Source of the DNA: Anaerocolumna cellulosilytica
GTDB lineage: Bacteria; Bacillota; Clostridia; Lachnospirales; Lachnospiraceae
Length of the DNA: 64,000 nucleotides
Reading direction: 5' to 3'
Assembly: GCF_014218335.1 (NCBI RefSeq)
Contig: NZ_AP023367.1
Coordinates: 635,001-699,000 of the forward strand
Every line of letters begins with the position of its first letter. Position 1 is the first letter of the stretch. Position numbers and translations under genes: made by a program. The notes beneath the pieces were generated by a model, which saw nothing but the letters and a program-made list of their open reading frames with translations, did not search any database and was not told the origin of the DNA. This document shows positions 26,711 to 34,950 of this stretch, one piece after another.

Positions 26711-27368
26711 TTCAATTTTAACAGGAAGTTTAACCATAGAGATTTTTTTACTTTGTATGGCTTGCTCAGTCATCTTAGGCGGTATTATAGCCTGGGCTCA
26801 CAGTAAATGTAATAACAGCAGTAAAGGCTTTGTCTTAACTATAGCACTGCTGCCGGCAATTGTACAAATGGTAATTATACTGGTAAACGGGAACTTAGGA
26901 ACCGGTGTAGCGGTCATGGGAGCATTTAGTTTAGTTCGCTTCCGTTCAATTCCTGGAAATGCAAAAGAGATAACCAGTATATTTATAGCAATGGCAATCG
27001 GTCTTGCTACGGGTACAGGATATCTGGCAGTTGCGGGATTATTTGTAGCAATTATTGTTTTTCTTAATTTTATCTATAACAAATCTAAATTCGGCGAACC
27101 TAAGAATATTGAGAAGGATTTAAACATTACTATACCGGAAGGATTGGACTATGCCGAAATATTTGATGATTTATTTGAAAAATACACAACTAAATCTGAA
27201 TTGGTAATGGTAAAAACAGCTAATATGGGTAGCCTATATAAATTAAATTACCGTATTGGCCTAAAAAAACAGGTGCATGAAAAAGCATTTATTGATGAAC
27301 TTCGATGCCGGAACGGGAATCTGGAAATAACTCTTGCAAAAGTAGCTTTTGGTATGGATGAGCTATAG
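26703..27368 (+). CDS. DUF4956-type membrane protein
   Basis: A 221-residue protein with about four hydrophobic segments in the first 120 residues (IEIFLLCMACSVILGGII, FVLTIALLPAIVQMVIILV, GVAVMGAFSLVRFRS, TGYLAVAGLFVAIIVFL) and a soluble C-terminal domain of about 95 residues. The LVRFRSIPGNAKEI segment is typical of DUF4956. It overlaps the VTC gene and probably forms a membrane complex with it. Confidence 0.85.
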   Translation: MLNSILTGSLTIEIFLLCMACSVILGGIIAWAHSKCNNSSKGFVLTIALLPAIVQMVIILVNGNLGTGVAVMGAFSLVRFRSIPGNAKEITSIFIAMAIGLATGTGYLAVAGLFVAIIVFLNFIYNKSKFGEPKNIEKDLNITIPEGLDYAEIFDDLFEKYTTKSELVMVKTANMGSLYKLNYRIGLKKQVHEKAFIDELRCRNGNLEITLAKVAFGMDEL

Positions 27369-27386
27369 TAGAAAGGATTGGATACT

Positions 27387-29036
27387 ATGAGAAAATTAAA
27401 TTACTTTATAACAGCGTTAACAATAACAGCAATGATAGCTGCCGGCTGTAGTGTTCAGTCTGGTGGTACAAAAAGTACTACAGATATAGTTACAGAAGCA
27501 GTGGATACAGAATTGTCAGGTACAAGCTCAGTTGAAAAGAGTACAGAAGAGGTAAGTTCCTTACCTACCTCGTTAAACACCACTTCAGAAGTAGTAATTG
27601 ATACGGAATTTACAGCAAGAGACTTAGAAGTTGGCTACGAGGAAAGTACAGCGGTTTTTATAGCATTAAAGGATAATGCGACGGAAATAGTCGGTGATGG
27701 TGCAACTGTTAGTGATAACAGTATAACCATAAGCAATGAGGGCACATATGTATTAAGTGGTACATTAAGTGACGGTCAGATTATAGTAGATGTTTCAGAT
27801 ACTAAAAAAATACAGCTTGTGTTGGATAACGTGACAATAAATAGTTCTTTATCAGCGCCTCTTTATATTAAAAGTGCGGATAAAGTATTTATAACATTAA
27901 AAGAAGGATCTGAGAATATACTTACGGATGGTACGGAGTATGTACAGACCGATGACAACAATGTAGATGGTGTAATATTTAGTAAAGCAGATGTAACTTT
28001 TAATGGAAGCGGTACTATAAATATTACTGGGAATTACAAACATGGGATTGTGTCAAAAGATGACATTGTTATAACCGGAGGAACTTATAATATAACTGCT
28101 GTAAAGGATGCTATTAATGGGAAAGACGCAGTCAAGATTATGGATGGTATCTTCAACCTAAGTGCAGATACCGGTAATGGTATTCAGTCAAAGAATGGGG
28201 ATAATACAACAAAAGGGTATGTGTATATTGCCGGGGGTGAGATTAACGTAATAAAATGCCAGGAAGGAATTGAAGGCACTGTCATTATAGTAGAAGACGG
28301 AACCATTAATATTATAGCAGCAGATGACGGTATGAACGCTGCAAGCGGCAGCAGTGATGAAGCCACAGAAAAAGGCACTACCACAAACAGAACGAACAGA
28401 TTGGGACAGGAGGGCAGTAATGCATCGGCTCCTGCCGGTGGTGCACCGGATGGCACAGCACCTGGTAACGGCGGTGGGGCAAGAGAGAATCCTAGTAATT
28501 TCTCAGGCGGTTTTGGCGGTGGAATGGATGAAGTAGATACAAATTGTTATATCTTAATTACTGGCGGCACCATAACTATTGATGCCTCAGGAGATGGTAT
28601 TGACAGTAATGGTAATCTGTATATTACAGGAGGCATCTTATATATTTATGGTCCCACCAGCAACGGAGACGGGGCTTTGGATTATAACGGCACAGCAGAT
28701 ATTAGCGGCGGAACGGTACTGGTAGCAGGAAGTGCAGGAATGGCACAAGGGTTTTCCGATACTTCAACACAATATTCTCTTTTATATAATCTAACCAGTG
28801 TCAGTACAGCAGGAACAGAAATTAACTTAACAGATGCTGCCGGAGCAATAGTTGCATCTTATACTCCTGTGAAAGAGTATCAGTCCATTGTGATCAGTAC
28901 ACCGGAGTTAACAAAAGACTCTACTTATACTTTGACCAGTGGTGAGCAAACGGCTGAAATTACCCTTACTTCCGTGGTAACTAGTAATGGACAGCATAGG
29001 ATGGGAGGCTCTTTAGGAAATAGGACAGCTAGATAA
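27387..29036 (+). CDS. Lipoprotein with carbohydrate-binding (DUF4353-like) repeats
   Basis: An exported 549-residue protein. The signal sequence ends in a lipobox (IAAGC), followed by a Ser/Thr-rich linker and a parallel-beta-helix type region built of short GTINI/GGTYNI-like repeats with many Asp and Gly. A Gly/Pro/Asn-rich insertion lies near 350-385. This is the carbohydrate-binding-domain protein often found with VTC and DUF4956 genes. TTG 27378 opens the frame; ATG 27387, 9 bases after AAAGGA, is preferred. Confidence 0.8.
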   Translation: MRKLNYFITALTITAMIAAGCSVQSGGTKSTTDIVTEAVDTELSGTSSVEKSTEEVSSLPTSLNTTSEVVIDTEFTARDLEVGYEESTAVFIALKDNATEIVGDGATVSDNSITISNEGTYVLSGTLSDGQIIVDVSDTKKIQLVLDNVTINSSLSAPLYIKSADKVFITLKEGSENILTDGTEYVQTDDNNVDGVIFSKADVTFNGSGTINITGNYKHGIVSKDDIVITGGTYNITAVKDAINGKDAVKIMDGIFNLSADTGNGIQSKNGDNTTKGYVYIAGGEINVIKCQEGIEGTVIIVEDGTINIIAADDGMNAASGSSDEATEKGTTTNRTNRLGQEGSNASAPAGGAPDGTAPGNGGGARENPSNFSGGFGGGMDEVDTNCYILITGGTITIDASGDGIDSNGNLYITGGILYIYGPTSNGDGALDYNGTADISGGTVLVAGSAGMAQGFSDTSTQYSLLYNLTSVSTAGTEINLTDAAGAIVASYTPVKEYQSIVISTPELTKDSTYTLTSGEQTAEITLTSVVTSNGQHRMGGSLGNRTAR

Positions 29037-29075
29037 AAGCTAAGGTGTTAATTAATTTGATAAAGTTTTAGAAAA

Positions 29076-29107
29076 AGGACTGCAGCAGTAGAGGGCGGTC
29101 CTCTTTT
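29076..29107 (+). terminator. Terminator of the VTC operon
   Basis: AGGACTGC (29076-29083) pairs with GCGGTCCT (29095-29102) with one G-T pair, followed by CTTTT. Confidence 0.7.
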
Positions 29108-29139
29108 GTCAGTATATGAGTAACATTCTTCAGAATATG

Positions 29140-29168
29140 TTGACAATTGTAAGAAACAGAATTATAAT
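29140..29168 (+). promoter_or_regulatory. Strong sigma-A promoter for the carboxyltransferase gene
   Basis: TTGACA (29140-29145) and TATAAT (29163-29168), both consensus, with a 17-base spacer, 46 bases before the start codon. Confidence 0.85.
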
Positions 29169-29214
29169 AATTAAAATGGTAAATAATAACAAATATTAAG
29201 TAGGCAGGGGATGT

Positions 29215-30711
29215 ATGAATAAGGAATATAATTTAGAAAAACAACATATTAAGGGAAAGTTACATGCAATTGAAAGAATTAAAATGCTGTTAGATGAGAA
29301 CTCTTTTTGTGAGATTGGTTCTGGTATAACCAATTATGGAAGTCATACCGGTAAAGAAGAGAAAAAGCTGCCCTATGATGGTGTAATAACCGGATATGGC
29401 ACAATATCAGGACGGACAGTGTTTGTATATGCCCAGGATTTTAGTGTGAATGGTGGTACGCTGGGATTAAGACATGGCAAAAAAATAGCTCATATTATAG
29501 AACTGGCCATTAAAAAAAGATGTCCGGTTATAGGAATTAATGACTCTGGAGGGGCAAGAATCCAGGAAGGTGTCAACGCACTGGCCGGGTATGGAGATGT
29601 TTTTTATTATAATACACTTGCCTCTGGATATATACCGCAGATTTCTATTATTGCAGGTCCCTGTGCCGGAGGGGCCGTTTATTCGCCTGGTATCACTGAC
29701 TTTATATTTGTGATTGAAAATATCAGCAAGATGTTTGTTACCGGCCCTGAAGTTGTAAAACACATTATGGGTCAAAGCTGTACGGCTGAAGAACTAGGCG
29801 GAGCCAGAGTTCATGCAGAAAAATCAGGTGTTGCTCATTTTTATCACCAGACGGAGAAGTCATGCTTTCAGGACGTGAGAAGATTAATAGAATATTTACC
29901 CGATTATGAGGAGCATAAAAAAGCCAAAGAAGGAATAATACAAAAATTAAACTTAAACAATATAGACGGTATCATACCAAAAGAATCAAAGAAAGCATAT
30001 GATGTTCGAAAGATAATCGCAGAATTGGTAGATGATGATAGTTTTTTTGAAATTCAGGAAAATCATGCCCGTAATCTTATAATAGGACTTGCCAAATTGA
30101 ATCAATTAACAGTTGGGATTGTTGCCAGTCAGCCTGCATTTTTAGGCGGAGCTTTAGACTGTGATTCCAGTGACAAAGGTGCACGTTTTGTAAGGTTCTG
30201 TGACGCCAACAATATTCCTTTAATTACCTTGGTAGACGTTCCGGGCTTTTTACCGGGTCTGGTACAAGAGAATGATGGTATTATCAGGCATGGTGCAAAG
30301 CTTCTTTATGCCTATGCGGAGGCTACTACTATAAAATTAACGGTAATTTTAAGAAAAGCTTACGGAGGCGCTTATATTGCTATGTGCAGTAAGCATCTTC
30401 GGGCAGATATGGTTTATTGTTGGCCGGAAGCAGAAATTGCTGTTATGGGGGCAGAGGGAGCAGTACCGATTATTTATGGCAATCAACTAAAGGGGATGAT
30501 GGAGGATGAGAAAAAAGTCTTTTTGGAAGAGCAGCTTGTGAACTATAAAAAGCAATATATTAATGCCAATACAGCATTAGAAGAGGGCTTTGTTGACGAA
30601 TTGCTTCTGCCAGAGGAGACAAGAGATAGATTGTATAGAGATTTGGTAGCTTTAGAAGGCAAAAAGGATTTGATACAGATTCATAAAAAACACGGTAACA
30701 TACCGCTTTAA
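29215..30711 (+). CDS. Acyl-CoA carboxylase carboxyltransferase subunit
   Basis: A 498-residue biotin-dependent carboxyltransferase of the propionyl/methylmalonyl-CoA class. The N half has the crotonase-like oxyanion segment with NDSGGARIQEG and GPCAGGAVYSP; the C half has DVPGFLPG and RKAYGGAYIAM. These are the acyl-CoA and carboxybiotin sites. No biotin carboxylase, biotin carrier or membrane decarboxylase subunit is in the window, so its partners must lie elsewhere and the exact substrate is open. Good promoter and GCAGGGG before the ATG. Confidence 0.88.
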   Translation: MNKEYNLEKQHIKGKLHAIERIKMLLDENSFCEIGSGITNYGSHTGKEEKKLPYDGVITGYGTISGRTVFVYAQDFSVNGGTLGLRHGKKIAHIIELAIKKRCPVIGINDSGGARIQEGVNALAGYGDVFYYNTLASGYIPQISIIAGPCAGGAVYSPGITDFIFVIENISKMFVTGPEVVKHIMGQSCTAEELGGARVHAEKSGVAHFYHQTEKSCFQDVRRLIEYLPDYEEHKKAKEGIIQKLNLNNIDGIIPKESKKAYDVRKIIAELVDDDSFFEIQENHARNLIIGLAKLNQLTVGIVASQPAFLGGALDCDSSDKGARFVRFCDANNIPLITLVDVPGFLPGLVQENDGIIRHGAKLLYAYAEATTIKLTVILRKAYGGAYIAMCSKHLRADMVYCWPEAEIAVMGAEGAVPIIYGNQLKGMMEDEKKVFLEEQLVNYKKQYINANTALEEGFVDELLLPEETRDRLYRDLVALEGKKDLIQIHKKHGNIPL

Positions 30712-30796
30712 TAGACAGATGGTTTAGGGTGTGTTTGAACTTTTCATGCCGGAACAAGCAGTTTTCGGACACATCCAGGCAAAGAAGGGGAGAATT

Positions 30797-31180
30797 ATGC
30801 TGGTAACTATGATGAAGAGTAAAATACATAAAGCTACGGTAACAGAAGCAAACCTCGGATATATGGGTAGTATAACCATTGATCAGGATTTGATGGATGC
30901 TGCTGGAATATTAATTGGAGAAAAAGTACAGATTGTAAATAATTATAACGGAGCCAGATTTGAAACATATACGATTAGCGGAGAACCGGGAAGCGGAATA
31001 CTTTGCCTGAATGGAGCGGCTGCCAGGCTGGTACAGCCGGGAGATGAAGTAATTATCATTGCTTATGGAATGATGGAAGAGGAGGAAGCAAAAAGCTTTC
31101 ATGGGAGTGTTGTATTTGTTGACAAAAGTAACCAGATAACGCAAAGGATTGACAGAGAAATACCAGGTGTGCTTGTTTAA
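30797..31180 (+). CDS. panD: Aspartate 1-decarboxylase
   Basis: A pyruvoyl enzyme making beta-alanine for pantothenate and coenzyme A. About 127 residues, the usual size. The self-cleavage site is Gly24-Ser25 (YMGSITID), and [13 protein letters not shown] is conserved. The frame opens with TTG 30731, but ATG 30797 after AGGGGAG gives the family length. It follows the carboxyltransferase by 85 bases and may be co-transcribed with it. Confidence 0.93.
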   Translation: MLVTMMKSKIHKATVTEANLGYMGSITIDQDLMDAAGILIGEKVQIVNNYNGARFETYTISGEPGSGILCLNGAAARLVQPGDEVIIIAYGMMEEEEAKSFHGSVVFVDKSNQITQRIDREIPGVLV

Positions 31181-31227
31181 ATAACAACATTATCTAAAGT
31201 AAGGACTAAAAAAACTAGGACAATACT

Positions 31228-31243
31228 ATTGTGTTGACACAAT
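31228..31243. promoter_or_regulatory. 16-bp palindrome, possible regulator site
   Basis: ATTGTGT-TG-ACACAAT is a perfect palindrome of 7-base arms. A matching half, ATTGTGTTG, recurs at 31388-31396 just upstream of hydF. The spacing suits a dimeric repressor or CRP/FNR-like factor; no specific regulator is identified. Confidence 0.4.
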
Positions 31244-31256
31244 CAATAATAGTAAG

Positions 31257-31296
31257 AAGGTACGTAGGAATGAATAACTCTTATGTACCTTTTTTA
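31257..31296 (+). terminator. Terminator after panD
   Basis: AGGTACGTA (31258-31266) pairs with TATGTACCT (31282-31290) with one mismatch, followed by TTTTT. Confidence 0.75.
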
Positions 31297-31339
31297 GGTG
31301 GTTAATATTACTTAACAATTGCGATTAGATTCAACTTAC

Positions 31340-31368
31340 TTGTACAGCCAGAATAAGTATGATATATT
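31340..31368 (+). promoter_or_regulatory. Promoter for hydF-aspA
   Basis: TTGTAC (31340-31345) and TATATT (31363-31368) with a 17-base spacer, about 58 bases before hydF. Confidence 0.55.
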
Positions 31369-31425
31369 TATTTTAGTAAAGCATTATATTGTGTTGTTCT
31401 GTATAGAGGAAAGGTAAGGTTGACT

Positions 31426-32631
31426 ATGGGACTAAATGATACACCGGCAGCCGATCGGATACATATCGGTTTTTTTGGAAAAAGGAATGTGGGAAAATCC
31501 AGCATTGTCAATGCAGTTACAGGACAGGAGCTGGCTGTTGTATCGGATATAAAAGGTACTACTACGGATCCTGTTTACAAGGCGATGGAATTGCTTCCTA
31601 TGGGGCCGGTTATGATAGTAGATACCCCGGGTATCGATGATGTGGGGGAGCTTGGAGAATTACGTGTTAAAAAAACCAAGCAAGTATTAAATAAGACAGA
31701 TGTGGCAGTTTTAGTTATTGATGGAACCACCGGTAAATCCGAGGAAGATATAGCGTTATTACAACTTTTTAAAGAAAAAGATATAAGTTACATTGTGGTA
31801 TATAATAAGTCTGATTTGACAGATTTTAGAAATTCTGATGCAGAACAGGAAATCTATGTAAGCGCAAAAAACAAGATAAATATCGAAGCATTAAAAGAAA
31901 AGATTGCTTCACTGGCACCAACAGATTCCTCCAAACTAAGAATAGTTGCTGACTTAATAAAACCTTCTGATTTTGTAGTGCTGGTTACACCTATTGATAA
32001 AGCTGCACCCAAGGGAAGGCTAATACTACCTCAGCAGCAGACAATTCGCGATATTCTGGAAGCAGATGCGATTGCTATTGTAGTAAAAGAATACGAATTA
32101 AGAGAAACGCTAAGTAACTTAGGTAAGAAACCAAGTCTTGTCATTACAGACAGTCAGGTCTTTGCAAAAGTATCAGCGGATACTGAAAGAGACATTCCTT
32201 TAACCTCCTTTTCTATACTATTTGCCAGGTATAAGGGATTGCTAAATGCAGCAGTTAAGGGAGTAACAGCTTTAGAGGAATTAGAGGATGGAGACACCCT
32301 TCTAATATCTGAAGGCTGCACCCATCACCGTCAGTGTGATGATATCGGCCAAGTAAAGCTACCGAGATGGATAAAGAATTATACAGGAAAGGAACTACAT
32401 TTTGAATTTACTTCCGGTGGGGAATTTCCCTTGGATTTAAACAAATATAAATTAGTTGTTCACTGCGGTGGCTGTATGCTTCCGGAACGTGAGATTAAGT
32501 TTCGGATGAAATGTGCAGAGGATCAAAAGGTTCCTATCACCAATTATGGTACGCTGATTGCCTATATGCAGGGTATTTTAAGGCGGAGTTTAGAACCGTT
32601 TCCCCATCTTTTGGCAGAGTTGGAGGACTAA
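31426..32631 (+). CDS. hydF: [FeFe]-hydrogenase maturation GTPase HydF
   Basis: The scaffold on which the diiron H-cluster precursor is assembled before transfer to HydA. About 401 residues. The N-terminal GTPase has GKRNVGKSS (P-loop), DTPGID and NKSD. The C-terminal metal domain holds CTHHRQCD and HCGGCMLPERE, the histidine and CxxC ligands of its [4Fe-4S] cluster. TTG 31420 opens the frame; ATG 31426 is as well placed. HydE and HydG are not in the window. aspA follows after 3 bases. Confidence 0.95.
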   Translation: MGLNDTPAADRIHIGFFGKRNVGKSSIVNAVTGQELAVVSDIKGTTTDPVYKAMELLPMGPVMIVDTPGIDDVGELGELRVKKTKQVLNKTDVAVLVIDGTTGKSEEDIALLQLFKEKDISYIVVYNKSDLTDFRNSDAEQEIYVSAKNKINIEALKEKIASLAPTDSSKLRIVADLIKPSDFVVLVTPIDKAAPKGRLILPQQQTIRDILEADAIAIVVKEYELRETLSNLGKKPSLVITDSQVFAKVSADTERDIPLTSFSILFARYKGLLNAAVKGVTALEELEDGDTLLISEGCTHHRQCDDIGQVKLPRWIKNYTGKELHFEFTSGGEFPLDLNKYKLVVHCGGCMLPEREIKFRMKCAEDQKVPITNYGTLIAYMQGILRRSLEPFPHLLAELED

Positions 32632-32634
32632 AGT

Positions 32635-33960
32635 ATGAGAATGGAACAAGACAGTCTGGGAGAAATGGAGCTGCCAGACAATATATTATATGGTATTCAA
32701 AGTGCAAGGGCAAAAGATAATTTTGCACTAAACTATAAAAGCACTAACTTACATCTAATATATGCCATTGTTAAGGTTAAAAAAGCTGCGGCATTAACTT
32801 ACGAAAAGCTTGGAATCGGTAAAAAAGAGATCTATCCCTATATTATCAGAGCATGTGATGAAATCTTGTCTGGGATATGGAAGGAGCAGTTTCCCATAGA
32901 TGCTCTCCAGGGAGGTGCCGGGACCTCTGCAAATATGAATGTCAATGAAGTAATTGCGAATATTGCGTTGCAATTAATGGGTAAAAATACAGGCGAATAT
33001 GAATTTATCCATCCGTTAGAGGATGTTAACCGGGGGCAGTCCACCAATGATATTTATCCGTCCGCTCTAAGAATTGCGTCCATTGAACTGCTGAGAAATC
33101 TAAGTGAGAGCTGTGCTAAGCTTCAACAGTCCTTGCAGGAAAGAGAAAATGAGTTTGAAGATATCAAGAAACTAGGACGAACGGAGCTTATGGATGCAAT
33201 CCCAATTACTCTTGGGAACGAATTTGGTGCCTATGCACAGGCAATATCCAGGGATCGTTGGAGACTTTATAAGGTGGAAGAAAGATTAAGGCAGATAAAT
33301 CTAGGAGGGACTGCCGTTGGTAATGCAAGCAATGCAGATAAAAAATACCGGTTTTTGGTTATTGAAAAACTAAGGGAATTAACGGACATGGGGTTGGCGG
33401 CAGCAGAATATCCTATGGATATTACGCAGAATAATGACGTATTTGTTGAGGTCTCAGGCTTATTAAAAGCTCTGGCGGTAAATCTTATGAAAATATCCAA
33501 TGATCTGCGGTTAATGAATTCCGGTCCCCATGGAGGCTTTGGGGAGATAAGACTTGCACCGGTTCAGATGGGAAGTACTATTATGCCGGGAAAAGTAAAT
33601 CCGGTGATACCGGAAATGGTTATGCAGACGGCCATTAAGGTAATAGCGAATGATTGTGCCATTACAACAGCAGCTGCGCATGGTGAATTTGAACTAAATG
33701 CATTTCTGCCATTAATTGCAGAAGCTCTATTAGAGAGCTTAAGTATATTAGAACGGGCGGTTACCTTATTGCGGCTTAAATGTGTGGAAACCTTACAGCC
33801 GGATAAGGAAAGGTGTCTTGAACTATTAAGTCAGTCTTATGCCTTTGCAACAGCATACACTTCTAAGTTAGGCTATGACACGGTAAGCCGAATTATTAAG
33901 GAAAATAGCGGCAATGTAAATGCCATAAAAAGTGCATTAGACAATTATAGGGTCGATTGA
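32635..33960 (+). CDS. aspA: Aspartate ammonia-lyase
   Basis: A fumarase/aspartase superfamily enzyme, 441 residues. The signature GSTIMPGKVNP lies near 312-322, with NRGQSTND and AGTSANMNVNEV (substrate and oxyanion sites) upstream. It would convert aspartate to fumarate and ammonia. A fumarase assignment cannot be fully excluded, but the start and the hydF coupling favour aspartase. GGAGG ends within hydF. It probably forms a two-gene operon with hydF. Confidence 0.88.
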   Translation: MRMEQDSLGEMELPDNILYGIQSARAKDNFALNYKSTNLHLIYAIVKVKKAAALTYEKLGIGKKEIYPYIIRACDEILSGIWKEQFPIDALQGGAGTSANMNVNEVIANIALQLMGKNTGEYEFIHPLEDVNRGQSTNDIYPSALRIASIELLRNLSESCAKLQQSLQERENEFEDIKKLGRTELMDAIPITLGNEFGAYAQAISRDRWRLYKVEERLRQINLGGTAVGNASNADKKYRFLVIEKLRELTDMGLAAAEYPMDITQNNDVFVEVSGLLKALAVNLMKISNDLRLMNSGPHGGFGEIRLAPVQMGSTIMPGKVNPVIPEMVMQTAIKVIANDCAITTAAAHGEFELNAFLPLIAEALLESLSILERAVTLLRLKCVETLQPDKERCLELLSQSYAFATAYTSKLGYDTVSRIIKENSGNVNAIKSALDNYRVD

Positions 33961-34096
33961 TAAATCATAAGAGTTGCTCATTGACATAAGAGCCGGGGGG
34001 GATTAGAATATAGGAAATATACATGGGTAATTGGGCAACTATTTATTCAAAGTCAATTTCACATTACGTATAAACGTACATGAATGGAGGTATAAG

Positions 34097-34786
34097 ATGT
34101 TTCCGGGGAATAAATACAAAGCGGTAACCTTTAGTTATGATGATGGGGTTACACAAGATAAAAGACTGGTAGATATCTTTCATAAGTATGGTCTAAAGGC
34201 TACGTTTAATTTGAATTCCGGGTTGCAAAGCGGAGCCAGTAGTTTTACTAAAAATGATATTGTAATTAGACGTATGAATGTTGAAGGATTAAAAAAGCTG
34301 TATCAGGGTCATGAAATAGCGGTTCATACTTTGACACATCCATTTCTTGAAAAGCAGGATGCAGAGACCGTATATAATGAAGTTCTTCAGGATAAGAAAA
34401 ATCTAGAGCAGATATTTGAGCAGAATATCCAAGGAATGGCTTACCCGTTTGGAACTTATAATGATGAAGTAAAAAAAATCGTTAAAGATTGTGGTATCCG
34501 TTATTCTCGAACTGTTGAGACTACGGAGGACTTTTTACCGCAGAAGGATTTGCTGGCATTTAAGAGCACCTGTCACCATAATAACCCGAATCTCATGAAG
34601 TTAGCAGAACAATTTGTACATTCAGAGGTGAAAGAAGTACAAATATTCTATATATGGGGACACAGTTATGAATTTGAAGTGGACCAGAATTGGGACGTAA
34701 TAGAAGAGTTCTGCCGTTTTATTAGCCGCAGGGATGATATTTTCTATGGTACTAATGAAGAAGTACTTCTTTGTAACCATGAATAA
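34097..34786 (+). CDS. Polysaccharide deacetylase (NodB-like)
   Basis: A 229-residue carbohydrate esterase 4-like enzyme. The metal/base motif reads TFSYDDG, the second motif HTLTHP with two histidines, and the third YPFGTYND. It would remove acetyl groups from a glycan, perhaps in the cell envelope. No signal peptide at the chosen start. ATG 34097 lies 6 bases after TGGAGG; the longer frame from 34031 has no site. Confidence 0.85.
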   Translation: MFPGNKYKAVTFSYDDGVTQDKRLVDIFHKYGLKATFNLNSGLQSGASSFTKNDIVIRRMNVEGLKKLYQGHEIAVHTLTHPFLEKQDAETVYNEVLQDKKNLEQIFEQNIQGMAYPFGTYNDEVKKIVKDCGIRYSRTVETTEDFLPQKDLLAFKSTCHHNNPNLMKLAEQFVHSEVKEVQIFYIWGHSYEFEVDQNWDVIEEFCRFISRRDDIFYGTNEEVLLCNHE

Positions 34787-34796
34787 ATAGGAAGAA

Positions 34797-34844
34797 AAGC
34801 TGTCAGAAGCCCCATAACTATGCTTGCGGGGCTTCTGACAGCTT
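34797..34844. terminator. Bidirectional terminator between convergent genes
   Basis: Arms 34797-34813 and 34828-34844 are perfect 17-base complements, with A-rich upstream and T-rich downstream flanks, between the deacetylase (plus) and the VWA gene (minus). Confidence 0.9.
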
Positions 34845-34950
34845 ATTCTAATTATTATGCATTTTTTTATTCATATCTTAAGTAAATTCTGATAGCGTTT
34901 TCTTAAGACAACCTTCCCAACGACTATAGGACATACTTTAAATGCCACAG

